This document shows positions 27,430-36,266 of a DNA stretch of 64,000 nt, piece after piece (position 1 is the stretch's first letter; each line of letters starts with the position of its first letter). The stretch spans positions 1 through 64,000 of the forward strand of contig JALSRK010000060.1 in NCBI GenBank assembly GCA_026984795.1. Direction: 5' to 3'. The DNA is from Solibacteraceae bacterium (GTDB taxonomy: Bacteria > Acidobacteriota > Terriglobia > Bryobacterales > Bryobacteraceae). The position numbers and the translations under genes are program-made. The notes under the pieces were generated by a model that saw only the letters and a list, made by a program, of their open reading frames with translations, searched no databases and was not told the origin of the DNA.

Positions 27430-27602
27430 GAACTCCTCCGGTCGCAGACCGCACCGGGCCGGCACATCTGCAGTGGCAGCTCGCCGGGCCGCTTCCAGTG
27501 CGCCTCTGCGGCCCGAGTATGGTATCACGGCAGTAGGGGCGGCCGGAATCACAATACGGCGCGGTTCGACAAGCCGGCGGCTCCTGGCAAGGAGGCTTCC
27601 GC

Positions 27603-28412
27603 ATGACGTCACGAACAGCCGGCCTCGCTCTGCTCGTCCCGCTCCTCGCCGGCGTGCTCCCCCTCACCGCCGAAACCAAGCTCCTCGTTACCGTAACGGA
27701 CAGGAAAGCCGGAACGCCCGTCAAGGATCTCAAGCCCGAGGAGTTCCGAGTGACGATCGGGAAATCACCCCGGCAGGTGCTCGCCGCCGAATACGAGACC
27801 GGTCCGGTGGACGTAGTGCTGATGCTGGACACCAGCCTGATCGGCGGCCAGATCAGCTCTCTCGCCCCCAGTCTGATCGGGGAGTTGAGAGAAAACGAGC
27901 AGATGGCCATTGTCGCCTATCATTCGGCGGCCGACCTGATCCAGGAGTTCACGTCGAGCAAGGACTTGCTGCGCCGCGCTCTGGGGCAGGTGAAGTTCGG
28001 CAACAGCCCCCGCCTGTTGGACGCCTTATACGCCGTCGCCGCGGACGGATTCGAGGGCAGCACCTACCGCCGGGTCATCCTGTTGCTGACCACGGGCGTA
28101 GACGGCCCCAGCAGGGTCACGCGCGAAGAGGTAGCCCGGATCTGCCGGCGGAACGCCGTTTCCATCTTCCCCGTCTACATGATGAACTACGGACGCTCCA
28201 CCCTGGAAAGGTTGGCGCGCGTCACCGCGGGAGCGGCGTTCAACGCCCGGGAACTCTCGAAGCGGTCCACCGACCCCGCGGCCACGGTTTTCGAAGTGAT
28301 GCGCGGCCGCTACGTGGTCACCCTCGCCGGCAACCTTCCCTTGGGCGACAAGGCCAAGCTGGCGATCCAGCGGAAAGGGAAGTACTTTGCGTCCTACCTC
28401 GAGGTGGACTGA
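27603..28412 (+). CDS. Exported VWFA-domain protein of the acidobacterial type
   Basis: A 269-aa protein with signal peptide (A-G-L-A-L-L-V-P-L-L-A-G-V-L-P-L-T-A) followed by a short strand domain (T-K-L-L-V-T-V-T-D-R...D-L-K-P-E-E-F-R-V) and a von Willebrand factor A domain with V-D-V-V-L-M-L-D-T-S-L-I-G-G at the metal-site loop (D-x-S kept, second Ser replaced). This architecture is the VWFA-related family that is greatly expanded in Acidobacteriota (TIGR03436-like). At 269 aa it is short for the family. It may act in surface protein binding. The hairpin directly after it probably ends transcription. Confidence 0.85.
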   Translation: MTSRTAGLALLVPLLAGVLPLTAETKLLVTVTDRKAGTPVKDLKPEEFRVTIGKSPRQVLAAEYETGPVDVVLMLDTSLIGGQISSLAPSLIGELRENEQMAIVAYHSAADLIQEFTSSKDLLRRALGQVKFGNSPRLLDALYAVAADGFEGSTYRRVILLLTTGVDGPSRVTREEVARICRRNAVSIFPVYMMNYGRSTLERLARVTAGAAFNARELSKRSTDPAATVFEVMRGRYVVTLAGNLPLGDKAKLAIQRKGKYFASYLEVD

Positions 28413-28434
28413 TGGTAGGGGCCTGAAGACAGAA

Positions 28435-28463
28435 CGCCCGGCGGCCGCGCGTACCGCCGGGCG
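28435..28463. terminator. Likely bidirectional terminator hairpin
   Basis: Perfect 10-bp arms CGCCCGGCGG (28435-28444) and CCGCCGGGCG (28454-28463) around a 9-nt loop, placed in the 62-bp gap between two convergent genes. T-tracts are weak on both sides, so termination may be partly factor-assisted. Confidence 0.65.
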
Positions 28464-28474
28464 TATAACCCTGT

Positions 28475-29380
28475 TCAGTCCTGCGAGGAGGTGTTCCGAG
28501 CTGTTTCCTTGGATTGACCCCTCGGCACCTTCACCTTGGGGGTGGAGAGATAACCAACGATACGGTCTTTTTCGACCCGGTTCACAACGACTTCGTACGG
28601 CTGCCTCGCCGCCGCCACGTAGAACTGCAGCGGCTCATTGACGAACCGCTTGCGTTTCGTGATTCTCTTGTCGTCGGCGATGATGTCGAGAGTGAAACGG
28701 TTGCGCTTCGGACTGGTATCGCGGAGCCTCAGGGCAATGTCGCCGACACGGACCGGCCGCTTGCTCTTGCGGATGTCGAACTCGTAGTAGTTACGTTGGC
28801 CGAGAGCCTTCAGCGCCGCCAACTCCTTGGAATTGGTTGCGATCAGCCCGCTCTGGACCCCCAGGTCGCCGGTTACCTGCTTCAGCGCGGCGATCGTCTT
28901 CTCCAACTCGCTACGGGTCTGCTCGACGCTGGTCTTGACCTCCCCGATCCGGGTGACGTTAGTCTGGGCGGCCTGTGCCACTTTGCTCAGATCCTTCGCT
29001 ACCCGCTGCTGCTGTTCGCGCACCCTCTGTTGCTCTTCGGCGAGCTGCCGGGCCAGCTCTTCGGCCCGTTTCATGGCCTCTTCCTTCGCCCGGCCGGCGG
29101 CCATTGCCGCCTGGCGCCGCGCCGCCTCCAGCTCCTGCCGCATTGTTTCGAGCCGGCGCTGCTGCGTCTCATTGCTGACGCTTGAAGTCTCGCGGAGGCT
29201 GGAGATCTCGTCGAGCAAAGACTCCTGCAAAGTCGCCATTTCGTTCCGCACCTGATCGATCTGCAGGAACATGTATACGTTCGCGGCCACCAGCGCAATG
29301 ACAAGGCCGAAAAGGATGGGAATCTTCAGGCCCGGACCACTGGGCGGCGGGATGTAGTGGACGTTGTTAGCGTCGTTCAA
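28475..29380 (-). CDS. Single-pass membrane protein with long coiled coil
   Basis: A 301-aa protein that starts with TTG at 29380, preceded by AAGGAGG at the right distance. A short cytoplasmic tail (D-A-N-N-V-H-Y-I-P-P-P) leads into a membrane helix (about 18-38), then a coiled coil of about 150 residues rich in E, R, Q and A heptads (40-190), and a beta-rich C-terminal domain (about 195-290) with Y-Y-E-F-D-I-R-K-S-K-R-P-V-R-V-G-D-I-A-L-R-L-R-D. The coiled coil likely makes an oligomer or spans part of the periplasm. No family name recognised. Confidence 0.8.
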   Translation of the reverse strand: MNDANNVHYIPPPSGPGLKIPILFGLVIALVAANVYMFLQIDQVRNEMATLQESLLDEISSLRETSSVSNETQQRRLETMRQELEAARRQAAMAAGRAKEEAMKRAEELARQLAEEQQRVREQQQRVAKDLSKVAQAAQTNVTRIGEVKTSVEQTRSELEKTIAALKQVTGDLGVQSGLIATNSKELAALKALGQRNYYEFDIRKSKRPVRVGDIALRLRDTSPKRNRFTLDIIADDKRITKRKRFVNEPLQFYVAAARQPYEVVVNRVEKDRIVGYLSTPKVKVPRGQSKETARNTSSQD

Positions 29381-29746
29381 TGGAATACCTCCTTCGGAAT
29401 GGGCCGGCAGGATCCGATCTTCGATGGCCCAGCCAGGCCATACCTCTCCTGTTGAGCCCCTACTTGGCCCAGTGTATCACCGCTCTAATAGATGGCTCGG
29501 GGGTGGCCGGGGTTTCACTGGGTGGAGCAGGTCCCCTCGACCGCGACCCCCTTTCACCGGCCGCCCTCGGCATCGGCCCGGCCCCGGCGCCCGCGCCGGC
29601 GACGAGCTTGGAACGGCCCCTCCTGGAACTTGTCCGCACCCTTTCGGCGCGGGATTCTTCGCTGGCCGAGCGACCATGCGCCCGGGCCAAGACCCGGCGC
29701 GTCGCCGGATTTGAGGATGCCTCTGCGGATGTGATCTACTCGAAAC
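29381..29746. other. Gene-free stretch
   Basis: 366 bp between two divergent genes. It should hold both promoters (a TACACT box read on the minus strand lies near 29472), but I see no gene, repeat or RNA structure. Confidence 0.4.
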
Positions 29747-30691
29747 ATGCGGTGGTTGCTGGCACTCGGACTCCTGGCTCTTCCCACGTTTCCCTCGGCG
29801 GCGCAAGTCAACGTCATCCGTCATGATGACCGGATCTCAGTCGAGATCGACGGCAAGCCCTTCACGGAGCTGTTCGTCAAGGGTAAGGACGTGATGAAGC
29901 CGTACTTTCACCCTTTACGCTCGGCCTCCGGCAAGATCGTCACGCGGCTGTTCCCGATGAAAGTGGTCGAGGGTGAGAGCCACGATCATCCCCACCACCG
30001 GGGTCTGTGGTTCGCCCATGGCGACGTCAACGGCTACGACTTCTGGAGCGCAGACCCCTCCCGCTCCAGCCCCAAACTGGGGCGCATCGTGCTCGAGAAG
30101 GTCGTCGAGACCAAGAGCGGTAAGAAGCAGGGACGGCTCCGCGTCCGCTTTGCCTGGCAGGCTCCGGACGGAACGGTGCTGGTGCGGGAAGACCGCACGG
30201 TCGTCTTCCGTGCGGATCCGAAACTGCGCATTCTGGACTTGGACTTTGTGTTGACTGGAGTGAAAAAGGCCCACTTCGGGGACACGAAAGAGGGTACATT
30301 CGCCATCCGGATCGCCGATTCGATGAACGAGCGGCACGGCGGAACGCTGATCAGCTCCACGGGCGCCAAGGGCGAGAAGAACATCTGGGGCAAACGCTTC
30401 CCGTGGGTGGACTATTACGGCCGGGTGGACGGGGAGACGGTCGGCATCGCGATCTTCGACCATCCCGAGAACCCTGGGCACCCGACCCATTGGCACGCCC
30501 GCGGCTACGGGCTGTTTGCCGCCAACATTTTCGGCCTGCACGACTTCTACCACGACAAGAGTCTCGACGGCGGGCGTACGTTGGCGCCGGGGGCCCAGTG
30601 GCGGTTCCGTTATCGCGTAGTCATCCACCCCGGGGACCCCAGCTCGGCGGGGATTGCCGCCTTGTACGCGAAATACGCCCGCCACCAGTAG
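29747..30691 (+). CDS. Exported PmoA-family (DUF6807-like) protein
   Basis: A 314-aa protein with signal peptide (M-R-W-L-L-A-L-G-L-L-A-L-P-T-F-P-S-A-A-Q). Its motifs are those of the so-called methane oxygenase PmoA family, which is unrelated in function to particulate methane monooxygenase: F-V-K-G-K-D-V-M-K-P-Y-F-H-P-L, D-H-P-H-H-R-G-L-W-F-A-H-G-D-V-N-G-Y-D-F-W and V-D-Y-Y-G-R-V-D-G-E-T-V-G-I-A-I-F-D-H-P-x-N. The fold is probably a sugar-binding beta-sandwich like aldose epimerases. It is typical of Planctomycetota and Acidobacteriota that degrade polysaccharides. The exact role is unknown. Confidence 0.83.
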   Translation: MRWLLALGLLALPTFPSAAQVNVIRHDDRISVEIDGKPFTELFVKGKDVMKPYFHPLRSASGKIVTRLFPMKVVEGESHDHPHHRGLWFAHGDVNGYDFWSADPSRSSPKLGRIVLEKVVETKSGKKQGRLRVRFAWQAPDGTVLVREDRTVVFRADPKLRILDLDFVLTGVKKAHFGDTKEGTFAIRIADSMNERHGGTLISSTGAKGEKNIWGKRFPWVDYYGRVDGETVGIAIFDHPENPGHPTHWHARGYGLFAANIFGLHDFYHDKSLDGGRTLAPGAQWRFRYRVVIHPGDPSSAGIAALYAKYARHQ

Positions 30692-30793
30692 GCTGGGCGG
30701 CGCTTCTCCGGAGCAGCGAAGAACCCGATTAGGGGGGCCGCCTCCCGCCGGTGAGACCCGGCCCGCAACCCCGGAGCTTCTTCGCCTCGGGGT

Positions 30794-30799
30794 TACACT
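30794..30799 (+). promoter_or_regulatory. -10 box TACACT, 6 nt before a GTG start
   Basis: TACACT is followed by GGAATC and then the GTG at 30806, so the transcript would begin at or next to the start codon (leaderless). Confidence 0.4.
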
Positions 30800-30805
30800 G
30801 GAATC

Positions 30806-32071
30806 GTGCGGGCCGAGGCCAATGGGTTGCTGGGAAAGGCGGGCGTGAAGTCCGTGGCGGAGCTCGCGCAGCAGCCCGAAGTGCGCCAGGCGCTCACCTG
30901 GCTCAGCGTACGGCGGCGTTGGATCGATGAGAAACATCTGGAGCTGTGCCGGATCCCCGCCCCGACGTTCCAGGAAGATGCCCGCGCCGGTTGGATGGCC
31001 GAGGAGTTCCGCGCCATCGGCTACGACGTCTCGGTGGACCGTGCGGGCAACGTCATCGCCGGCCTGAGGTTGAAAGGCTCCGGGCCGGTGGTTTGCATTT
31101 CCGCTCACCTCGACACGGTTCTTTCCCCGGCCCGCCCCGAAGAAGTTCGCGTGGACGAACGTGGACGCTTCGTCGGCCCCGGGGTGGCCGACAACGGCAG
31201 CGGTTTGGCGGCCTTGGTGGGGGTGGCGGCAGCCCTGAGCCGCAACGGTGTTGGCGGCGACGGGGCCGAAAAGATCATTTTCGTGGCTAACGTCGGCGAG
31301 GAAGGGGAGGGGAATCTCAGCGGCATGCGGTACTTGTGCCGCCCGTCGGGGTGGGGCAGGCGGATCGGATGGTATGTGGTGGTCGATGGACCCTCGACGG
31401 ACCACGTGACGGCGCGGGCCGTAGCCAGCCGCCGCTTCGAGATTGCGATTTCGGGACCAGGGGGACACAGTTGGAGCGACTTCGGCATCGGGAACCCGGT
31501 CCACGCCCTCAGCCGGGCCATCACGCTCTTCACCGAGGACCAGACCGAGCGGCTGCAAGCAAGCCGGAATGGATCCCGGTTGAGTTTCAACTTCGGCTTC
31601 ATCGAGGGTGGCGCGAGCGTCAATGCGATTCCGGCGCTGGCACGGGCAAAGGTGGATCTGCGCAGTGAGCAGCCCGAAGAGATGGCCGCGCTGGCCGAGG
31701 CGCTGCGCGGCGCCGTGGAGAAGGCGCTCCATATCGAGAACATCCGGGCGGAAGGCGCGAAACTTTCGGCGCGCGTTCGCGAAATCGGCTACCGGCCCGG
31801 CGGACGGCTGCCGGAAGATGCGCCGATCCTCGAATACCTGCGGGCCGTGGATGGATTCCTCGGGATTCGCTCCCGGCCGGACAGCGCATCGACCGACGCG
31901 AACATCCCCCTTTCGCTGGGCCGCCAGGCGATCTCGATAGGAGCGGGAGGCCAAGGCGGCGGGGCCCACACGCGCGAGGAATGGTACGACCCGGCCGGCC
32001 GCGAAATCGGACTGAAAAGGATCTATCTGCTGGCCCTGTTGCTGGCGCGGGCGGCCGGGGCGGGCCCGTAA
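30806..32071 (+). CDS. M20-family metallopeptidase
   Basis: A 421-aa cytoplasmic zinc peptidase of the M20 (peptidase T/ArgE/DapE) family. Motifs in order: the metal/catalytic motif S-A-H-L-D-T-V (about residue 97), P-G-V-A-D-N-G-S-G-L-A-A-L (bridging Asp), E-E-G-E-G-N-L (general base Glu and metal Glu), the dimerisation lid with G-P-G-G-H-S-W, and near the end G-G-G-A-H-T-R-E-E-W with the last metal His. It starts with GTG at 30806, with a -10-like box just upstream and no leader. The EamA gene follows after 13 bp, so the pair is probably cotranscribed. Confidence 0.88.
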   Translation: MRAEANGLLGKAGVKSVAELAQQPEVRQALTWLSVRRRWIDEKHLELCRIPAPTFQEDARAGWMAEEFRAIGYDVSVDRAGNVIAGLRLKGSGPVVCISAHLDTVLSPARPEEVRVDERGRFVGPGVADNGSGLAALVGVAAALSRNGVGGDGAEKIIFVANVGEEGEGNLSGMRYLCRPSGWGRRIGWYVVVDGPSTDHVTARAVASRRFEIAISGPGGHSWSDFGIGNPVHALSRAITLFTEDQTERLQASRNGSRLSFNFGFIEGGASVNAIPALARAKVDLRSEQPEEMAALAEALRGAVEKALHIENIRAEGAKLSARVREIGYRPGGRLPEDAPILEYLRAVDGFLGIRSRPDSASTDANIPLSLGRQAISIGAGGQGGGAHTREEWYDPAGREIGLKRIYLLALLLARAAGAGP

Positions 32072-32084
32072 ACGGAGCGGCGCC

Positions 32085-32966
32085 TTGGCGGATCGCACCC
32101 TTCGGGCGGAGATGGCCCTTGTGTTCGTCGCCTTCGTTTGGGGGGCCACCTTCGTCCTCGTCAAAGAGGCCCTCGACGACATCTCCACGCTGCTTTTCCT
32201 GGCACTGCGGTTCACGCTGGCCGGGGCGGTGCTGGCTATCGGCTACCGGGGCCTGCTCGCCGGAATTCTGGAGCGCCGAGGCGCCTCGTTACGCGGCGGA
32301 TTGGCAGCCGGGGCGTGCCTGTTCGGCGGCTACGTCTTCCAGACCTTCGGGCTGCGGCTCACCACGCCTTCCAAGGCGGCGTTTCTCACCGGCATGTTCA
32401 TCGTGCTGGTGCCGGCGCTGAACGCACTCGTCTGGCGCCGGCGGCCGCAGATCGCTGAGGCGGCCGGCATCGGCGCAGCGGCGGTGGGATTAGGGCTGCT
32501 CACGTTGCAGCCCGGCGACTGGAACATGGCCCCGGGGGATCTGCTCGTTTTGGGCGGGGCGGTCTTCTTTGCTTTGCACGTCATCGTCTTAAGCCTCTTC
32601 GCGCCCAGGGAAGGCTTCGAACGTCTCAGCGTCTTCCAGATCGCCACCGCGGCCCTGCTGGCTCTCGGCACGTTCTGGTGGGCCGAAGCGCCGCGGGTGA
32701 AATGGAGCCTGACGGTGGGCGTCGCCCTGGCCGTTACCGGCCTGCTGGCCACCGCCGCCGCGTTCACGATCCAGGCCTGGGCCCAGCAGCGCACCAGCGC
32801 CACCCGCACGGCGTTGATCTTCGCCCTCGAGCCGGTCTTCGCGGCAGCGACCTCGTTCCTGGCGTCCGGCGAGCTGCTGAGCGGGCGCCAGATCACCGGC
32901 GCGGCGCTGATTCTGGCAGGAATCCTGCTCGTCGAATTGAAACCGAAGCTGCCGGCCCGGCCCTAA
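32085..32966 (+). CDS. EamA (DMT superfamily) transporter
   Basis: A 293-aa inner-membrane protein with ten predicted helices in two EamA repeats. Repeat one begins A-L-V-F-V-A-F-V-W-G-A-T-F-V-L-V-K, with the family W-G motif; repeat two contains F-F-A-L-H-V-I-V-L-S and later L-I-F-A-L-E-P-V-F-A-A, the typical P-V-F/L-A signature near the end. I take TTG 32085 as start because GGAG is 8 nt upstream; ATG at 32109 is the alternative. These proteins usually export amino acids or other metabolites. Substrate unknown; the M20 peptidase neighbour hints at amino acids. Confidence 0.87.
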   Translation: MADRTLRAEMALVFVAFVWGATFVLVKEALDDISTLLFLALRFTLAGAVLAIGYRGLLAGILERRGASLRGGLAAGACLFGGYVFQTFGLRLTTPSKAAFLTGMFIVLVPALNALVWRRRPQIAEAAGIGAAAVGLGLLTLQPGDWNMAPGDLLVLGGAVFFALHVIVLSLFAPREGFERLSVFQIATAALLALGTFWWAEAPRVKWSLTVGVALAVTGLLATAAAFTIQAWAQQRTSATRTALIFALEPVFAAATSFLASGELLSGRQITGAALILAGILLVELKPKLPARP

Positions 32967-33003
32967 AGAGAAGAATGTGAAGCCTGACCCCGGCGCGCCC
33001 GAT

Positions 33004-33009
33004 TATAAT
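33004..33009 (+). promoter_or_regulatory. TATAAT -10 box for the HtrA gene
   Basis: Perfect TATAAT 36 nt before the ATG at 33046. No good -35 hexamer at 16-18 nt. The expected leader of about 30 nt contains the GGGGAGG ribosome binding site. Confidence 0.45.
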
Positions 33010-33045
33010 GAAAGGAGTCACCGCCCAGGGGAGGCCATCACCGTC

Positions 33046-34605
33046 ATGCGTACGATCCGCAAATTGACAGCGCAGAGGCTGTTTCCGTTCGGTCTTCTGC
33101 TGGTTACACTCTCTGTCGGCGTGCTCATCGGCACGCTTGTAGACAGCGGGGTCCAGGCAGACCGGGCGAGCGAGGCGGCTGACGCCGAGCCGCTGCAAGT
33201 CCCCGACGCCGTCAAGCTGCAGAACGAATTCACCCGGCTGGCGCAGGAGCTGGAGCCGGCGGTGGTGAACATTACGGTCGAGTACAAGCCGGACCCGGAA
33301 GAAGTCTCCGCCCACCAGGGGCTCGGCGGTCGCGACGACGAATTGGACCTGTTCCGCCGGTTCTTCGAGCGGCCTTCGCCACGGATGTTTCGCCGGTCGG
33401 CCACCGGCAGCGGCTTCCTGGTGGACCCGAAAGGCTACGTCATCACGAACTACCACGTCATCGAAGACGCTGACGTGATCAAAGTGAAGCTGATGGACGA
33501 CCCGACGACTTACAAAGCGAAGCTGATCGGCTCCGACGTGGAAACGGACCTGGCGGTGATCAAGATCGACGCCGACCATCCCTTGCCGACGGTGAAGATC
33601 GGGAACTCCGACGCGGTGCAGGTAGGCGACTGGGCGGTGGCCATCGGCTCGCCTTTCGGCCTGGAATCCACGGTCACCGTAGGCATCGTGAGCGCCAAAG
33701 GGCGTGACATCGGCACCCAACAGTTCCAGCGCTTCATTCAGACGGACGCGGCGATCAACCGGGGCAACAGCGGCGGCCCACTGGTGAATATCCGCGGTGA
33801 AGTGATCGGCGTGAACACCATGATCGCCACGAACAACGGCGGATATCAGGGGGTCGGGTTCGCCTTGCCGGTGAACATCGCGGTGAAGGTTTACAACCAG
33901 ATCATCAAGCACGGGCGGGTGACCCGCGGCTCGATCGGCGTCAGTTTCGGCCGCGAAGACGATCCCTACTTGCTGCCGGCCCTTGGCCTGGACCACGGCG
34001 TACTGATCACTACGGTGCAAAAAGGCGGGCCGGCGGACAAGGCGGGATTGAAGCCCGAAGACGTGATCGTGGCCATGAACGGTGTGCCGATCCGCAACGG
34101 GGACGACCTGGTCGCCAGGGTGGCCGACACGCCGGTGGGTGAAGAAGTCGTCATCACCGTAGACCGGGGCGGCAAGAAGATGGACTTCCACGTGGTGGTC
34201 GGCGACCGGATGAAAGTCTGGGCCGACGACCCGCGTTTCTCCCAGTACAAGCAGCAGGCGGAGCCTCAGCAAGAGGAGACGTCCGGGGCGAAGTTCGGCA
34301 TCTACGTGCGGAATCTCACGCCGCGGGAACTCGACGAAATGAAGCTGGAGGCCGAAGGGGGCGTGATCATCACCCGCGTGGAGCTTGGTTCGATGGCCGA
34401 CGACATCGGGCTGCGAGAGAACGACGTCATCCTCTCGATCAACCGCAAGCCGGTGACCTCGGTGGACGATCTCAAGAGCATCCAGCAAACGCTCAAGTCG
34501 GGCGATCCGGTCGCCTTTCGGGTGGCCCGTCCGGTGCCGGTTCGGGGGCCGGGCGGGGCGAAGGTCGAGTGGCGTCCCACGTACATTTCCGGCCTGATAC
34601 CGTAA
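33046..34605 (+). CDS. htrA: Do/HtrA-family periplasmic serine protease
   Basis: A 519-aa envelope protease and chaperone for misfolded proteins. The start is ATG 33046 (GGGGAGG upstream, signal anchor M-R-T-I-R-K-L...L-L-L-V-T-L-S-V-G-V-L-I-G). The catalytic triad is H137 (N-Y-H-V-I), D168 (T-D-L-A-V-I-K) and S242 (R-G-N-S-G-G-P). Two PDZ domains follow: the first with H-G-V-L-I-T-T-V-Q-K-G-G-P-A-D-K-A-G-L, the second with G-V-I-I-T-R-V-E-L-G-S-M-A-D-D-I-G-L. The long N-terminal helix may stay as a membrane anchor. It lies in a same-strand run with a peptidoglycan-binding protein and alanine dehydrogenase. Confidence 0.95.
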   Translation: MRTIRKLTAQRLFPFGLLLVTLSVGVLIGTLVDSGVQADRASEAADAEPLQVPDAVKLQNEFTRLAQELEPAVVNITVEYKPDPEEVSAHQGLGGRDDELDLFRRFFERPSPRMFRRSATGSGFLVDPKGYVITNYHVIEDADVIKVKLMDDPTTYKAKLIGSDVETDLAVIKIDADHPLPTVKIGNSDAVQVGDWAVAIGSPFGLESTVTVGIVSAKGRDIGTQQFQRFIQTDAAINRGNSGGPLVNIRGEVIGVNTMIATNNGGYQGVGFALPVNIAVKVYNQIIKHGRVTRGSIGVSFGREDDPYLLPALGLDHGVLITTVQKGGPADKAGLKPEDVIVAMNGVPIRNGDDLVARVADTPVGEEVVITVDRGGKKMDFHVVVGDRMKVWADDPRFSQYKQQAEPQQEETSGAKFGIYVRNLTPRELDEMKLEAEGGVIITRVELGSMADDIGLRENDVILSINRKPVTSVDDLKSIQQTLKSGDPVAFRVARPVPVRGPGGAKVEWRPTYISGLIP

Positions 34606-34676
34606 CGCTCTTCCTCCGAGGCGCAGGGCGGCGTGGGGCCGGCCGTTTCTGGTCCGTAACCGGGAAGCGATCCTGC

Positions 34677-34682
34677 TAGACT
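34677..34682 (+). promoter_or_regulatory. -10 box TAGACT, 10 nt before a start codon
   Basis: TAGACT ends 10 nt before the ATG at 34693. If used, the mRNA would carry only a few leader bases. Confidence 0.3.
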
Positions 34683-34692
34683 CAATCTTGAG

Positions 34693-35079
34693 ATGCGGCT
34701 GGCGGCCTCGGTGGTATTCGCCCTCATGCTGGCCGGTTCGCTGTTCGAGGCGGAGACGGCCGGGGCGAGCGGCGACGGATCCTGGCAGTCTTCTTCCGAG
34801 CGCCGGACCTGGCGCCATCCCCAGCGCGCCCCAACCCGGGAGCGCTACAAGCAGATCCAGCGGGCGCTGAAGGCGCGAGGCTACGACCCCGGCCCCATCG
34901 ACGGACGCTGGGGCTCGCGTTCGGCGGCGGCTCTGAAGCGCTTCGAGCGCGATCACCACCTACCCGGCGACGGCAAACTGGACGCCCTGGTGCTGATCAC
35001 GCTGGGTCTGGGGCCGAAACGGCCGACTCGGGGTCCGCACTCCCAGCCCCTATCACCCGAAAAGGAAACAAAACGATGA
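34693..35079 (+). CDS. Exported peptidoglycan-binding (PG_binding_1) protein
   Basis: A 128-aa protein with signal peptide ([18 protein letters not shown]) and one peptidoglycan-binding domain: [35 protein letters not shown], the usual three-helix fold (about residues 50-105). A charged tail follows. There is no catalytic domain. Its TGA overlaps the ATG of ald (ATGA), so the two are translationally coupled, an unexpected pairing of a wall-binding protein with a cytoplasmic enzyme; D-alanine or L-alanine supply for the wall is a possible link. Confidence 0.82.
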   Translation: MRLAASVVFALMLAGSLFEAETAGASGDGSWQSSSERRTWRHPQRAPTRERYKQIQRALKARGYDPGPIDGRWGSRSAAALKRFERDHHLPGDGKLDALVLITLGLGPKRPTRGPHSQPLSPEKETKR

Positions 35080-36188
35080 TCATTGGCGTACCTCGCGAAG
35101 TCAAAGACCATGAGACGCGCGTCGGGTTGGTGCCCAGCGGCGCCTCCGCCCTCGTGGAAGCCGGACACAAGGTTCTGGTCGAAACCGGCGCCGGAACCGG
35201 AAGCACAATCGCCGACGACGAGTACGTCGCCGCCGGCGCCGAAATCGTTCCTACAGCGGCCGATGTCTGGGGCCGGGCCGACCTCGTCGTAAAGGTCAAA
35301 GAGCCCCAGCCTTCCGAATACCAGTACCTGCGGAAGGGACTCATACTTTTCACCTATCTTCATCTCGCGCCGCTGCCGGAACTCACCGAGAAGCTGATCA
35401 CGACCGGCGTAACGGCAATCGCCTACGAGACGATCCGGGAGAAAGACGGCTCCCTCCCCCTGCTGACGCCGATGAGCGAAGTAGCCGGACGGATGGCGGT
35501 GCAAATTGGAGCCAAGTACCTGGAAGCGCCGAGCGGCGGTCGAGGCATTCTCTTGGGCGGGATCCCCGGCGTCCGGCCGGCGAATATCTTGATCCTCGGC
35601 GGCGGGGTGGCGGGACACAACGCCGCCAAGGTGGCACGGGGACTCGGAGCGAGGGTCACCGTAGTGGACAAGAACCTGGAGCGGCTCCGCCAGATCGACG
35701 ACGTCTTCAACGGCGACGTCGAGACCATGGCCTCGAGCATCTGGACGATCCGGGAAGCGGTGGTGCACGCCGATCTGGTCATTGGCTGTGTGTTGATTCC
35801 CGGGGCCGCGACTCCGAAGCTCGTGCGGCGGGACATGCTGAAACCCATGAAGCGGGGCGCCGTTCTCGTGGATGTCTCGATCGATCAGGGGGGCTGTTTT
35901 GAAACCTCCCGCCCGACCACCCATACCAACCCGGTCTACTTCGTCGATGACGTGTTGCACTATTGCGTCTCCAACATGCCCGCGGCGGTGCCGCACACCT
36001 CCACATTGGGCTTGACGAACGCGACGTTCCCTTATCTGCTGGAAATCGCCAACCATGGCTTTGCCGAAGCTGTGACCCGAAACGAGGCCATCTACCAGGG
36101 CGTAAACGTCTATGCCGGACACATCACCTATCCCGCGGTGGCGGAATCACAGAACCGCCCGTGGAAAGAACTGCGGGAGCTGATCTGA
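35076..36188 (+). CDS. ald: Alanine dehydrogenase
   Basis: NAD-dependent enzyme that interconverts L-alanine with pyruvate and ammonia. The 370-aa protein is full length and aligns with the family: [10 protein letters not shown] with R15 (substrate), K75 in V-K-V-K-E-P, H96 in Y-L-H-L-A, the nucleotide fold with [12 protein letters not shown], and [19 protein letters not shown] with the catalytic Asp. The start codon overlaps the stop of the peptidoglycan-binding gene. With tyrosine phenol-lyase it adds to pyruvate/ammonia metabolism encoded in the window. Confidence 0.96.
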   Translation: MIIGVPREVKDHETRVGLVPSGASALVEAGHKVLVETGAGTGSTIADDEYVAAGAEIVPTAADVWGRADLVVKVKEPQPSEYQYLRKGLILFTYLHLAPLPELTEKLITTGVTAIAYETIREKDGSLPLLTPMSEVAGRMAVQIGAKYLEAPSGGRGILLGGIPGVRPANILILGGGVAGHNAAKVARGLGARVTVVDKNLERLRQIDDVFNGDVETMASSIWTIREAVVHADLVIGCVLIPGAATPKLVRRDMLKPMKRGAVLVDVSIDQGGCFETSRPTTHTNPVYFVDDVLHYCVSNMPAAVPHTSTLGLTNATFPYLLEIANHGFAEAVTRNEAIYQGVNVYAGHITYPAVAESQNRPWKELRELI

Positions 36189-36266
36189 CCGCCGGCGGCC
36201 CGGTGAGTCTTCCATCCGGCGGCGGGAAGAGCGGTTTCCCGACAACGGCGCTACCGTCCGGCGGGC

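Noticed and set aside
29915-34959. Long minus-strand frames opposite the PmoA-like, peptidase and HtrA genes
   Set aside because: Antisense shadows; the plus-strand genes have full catalytic motifs.
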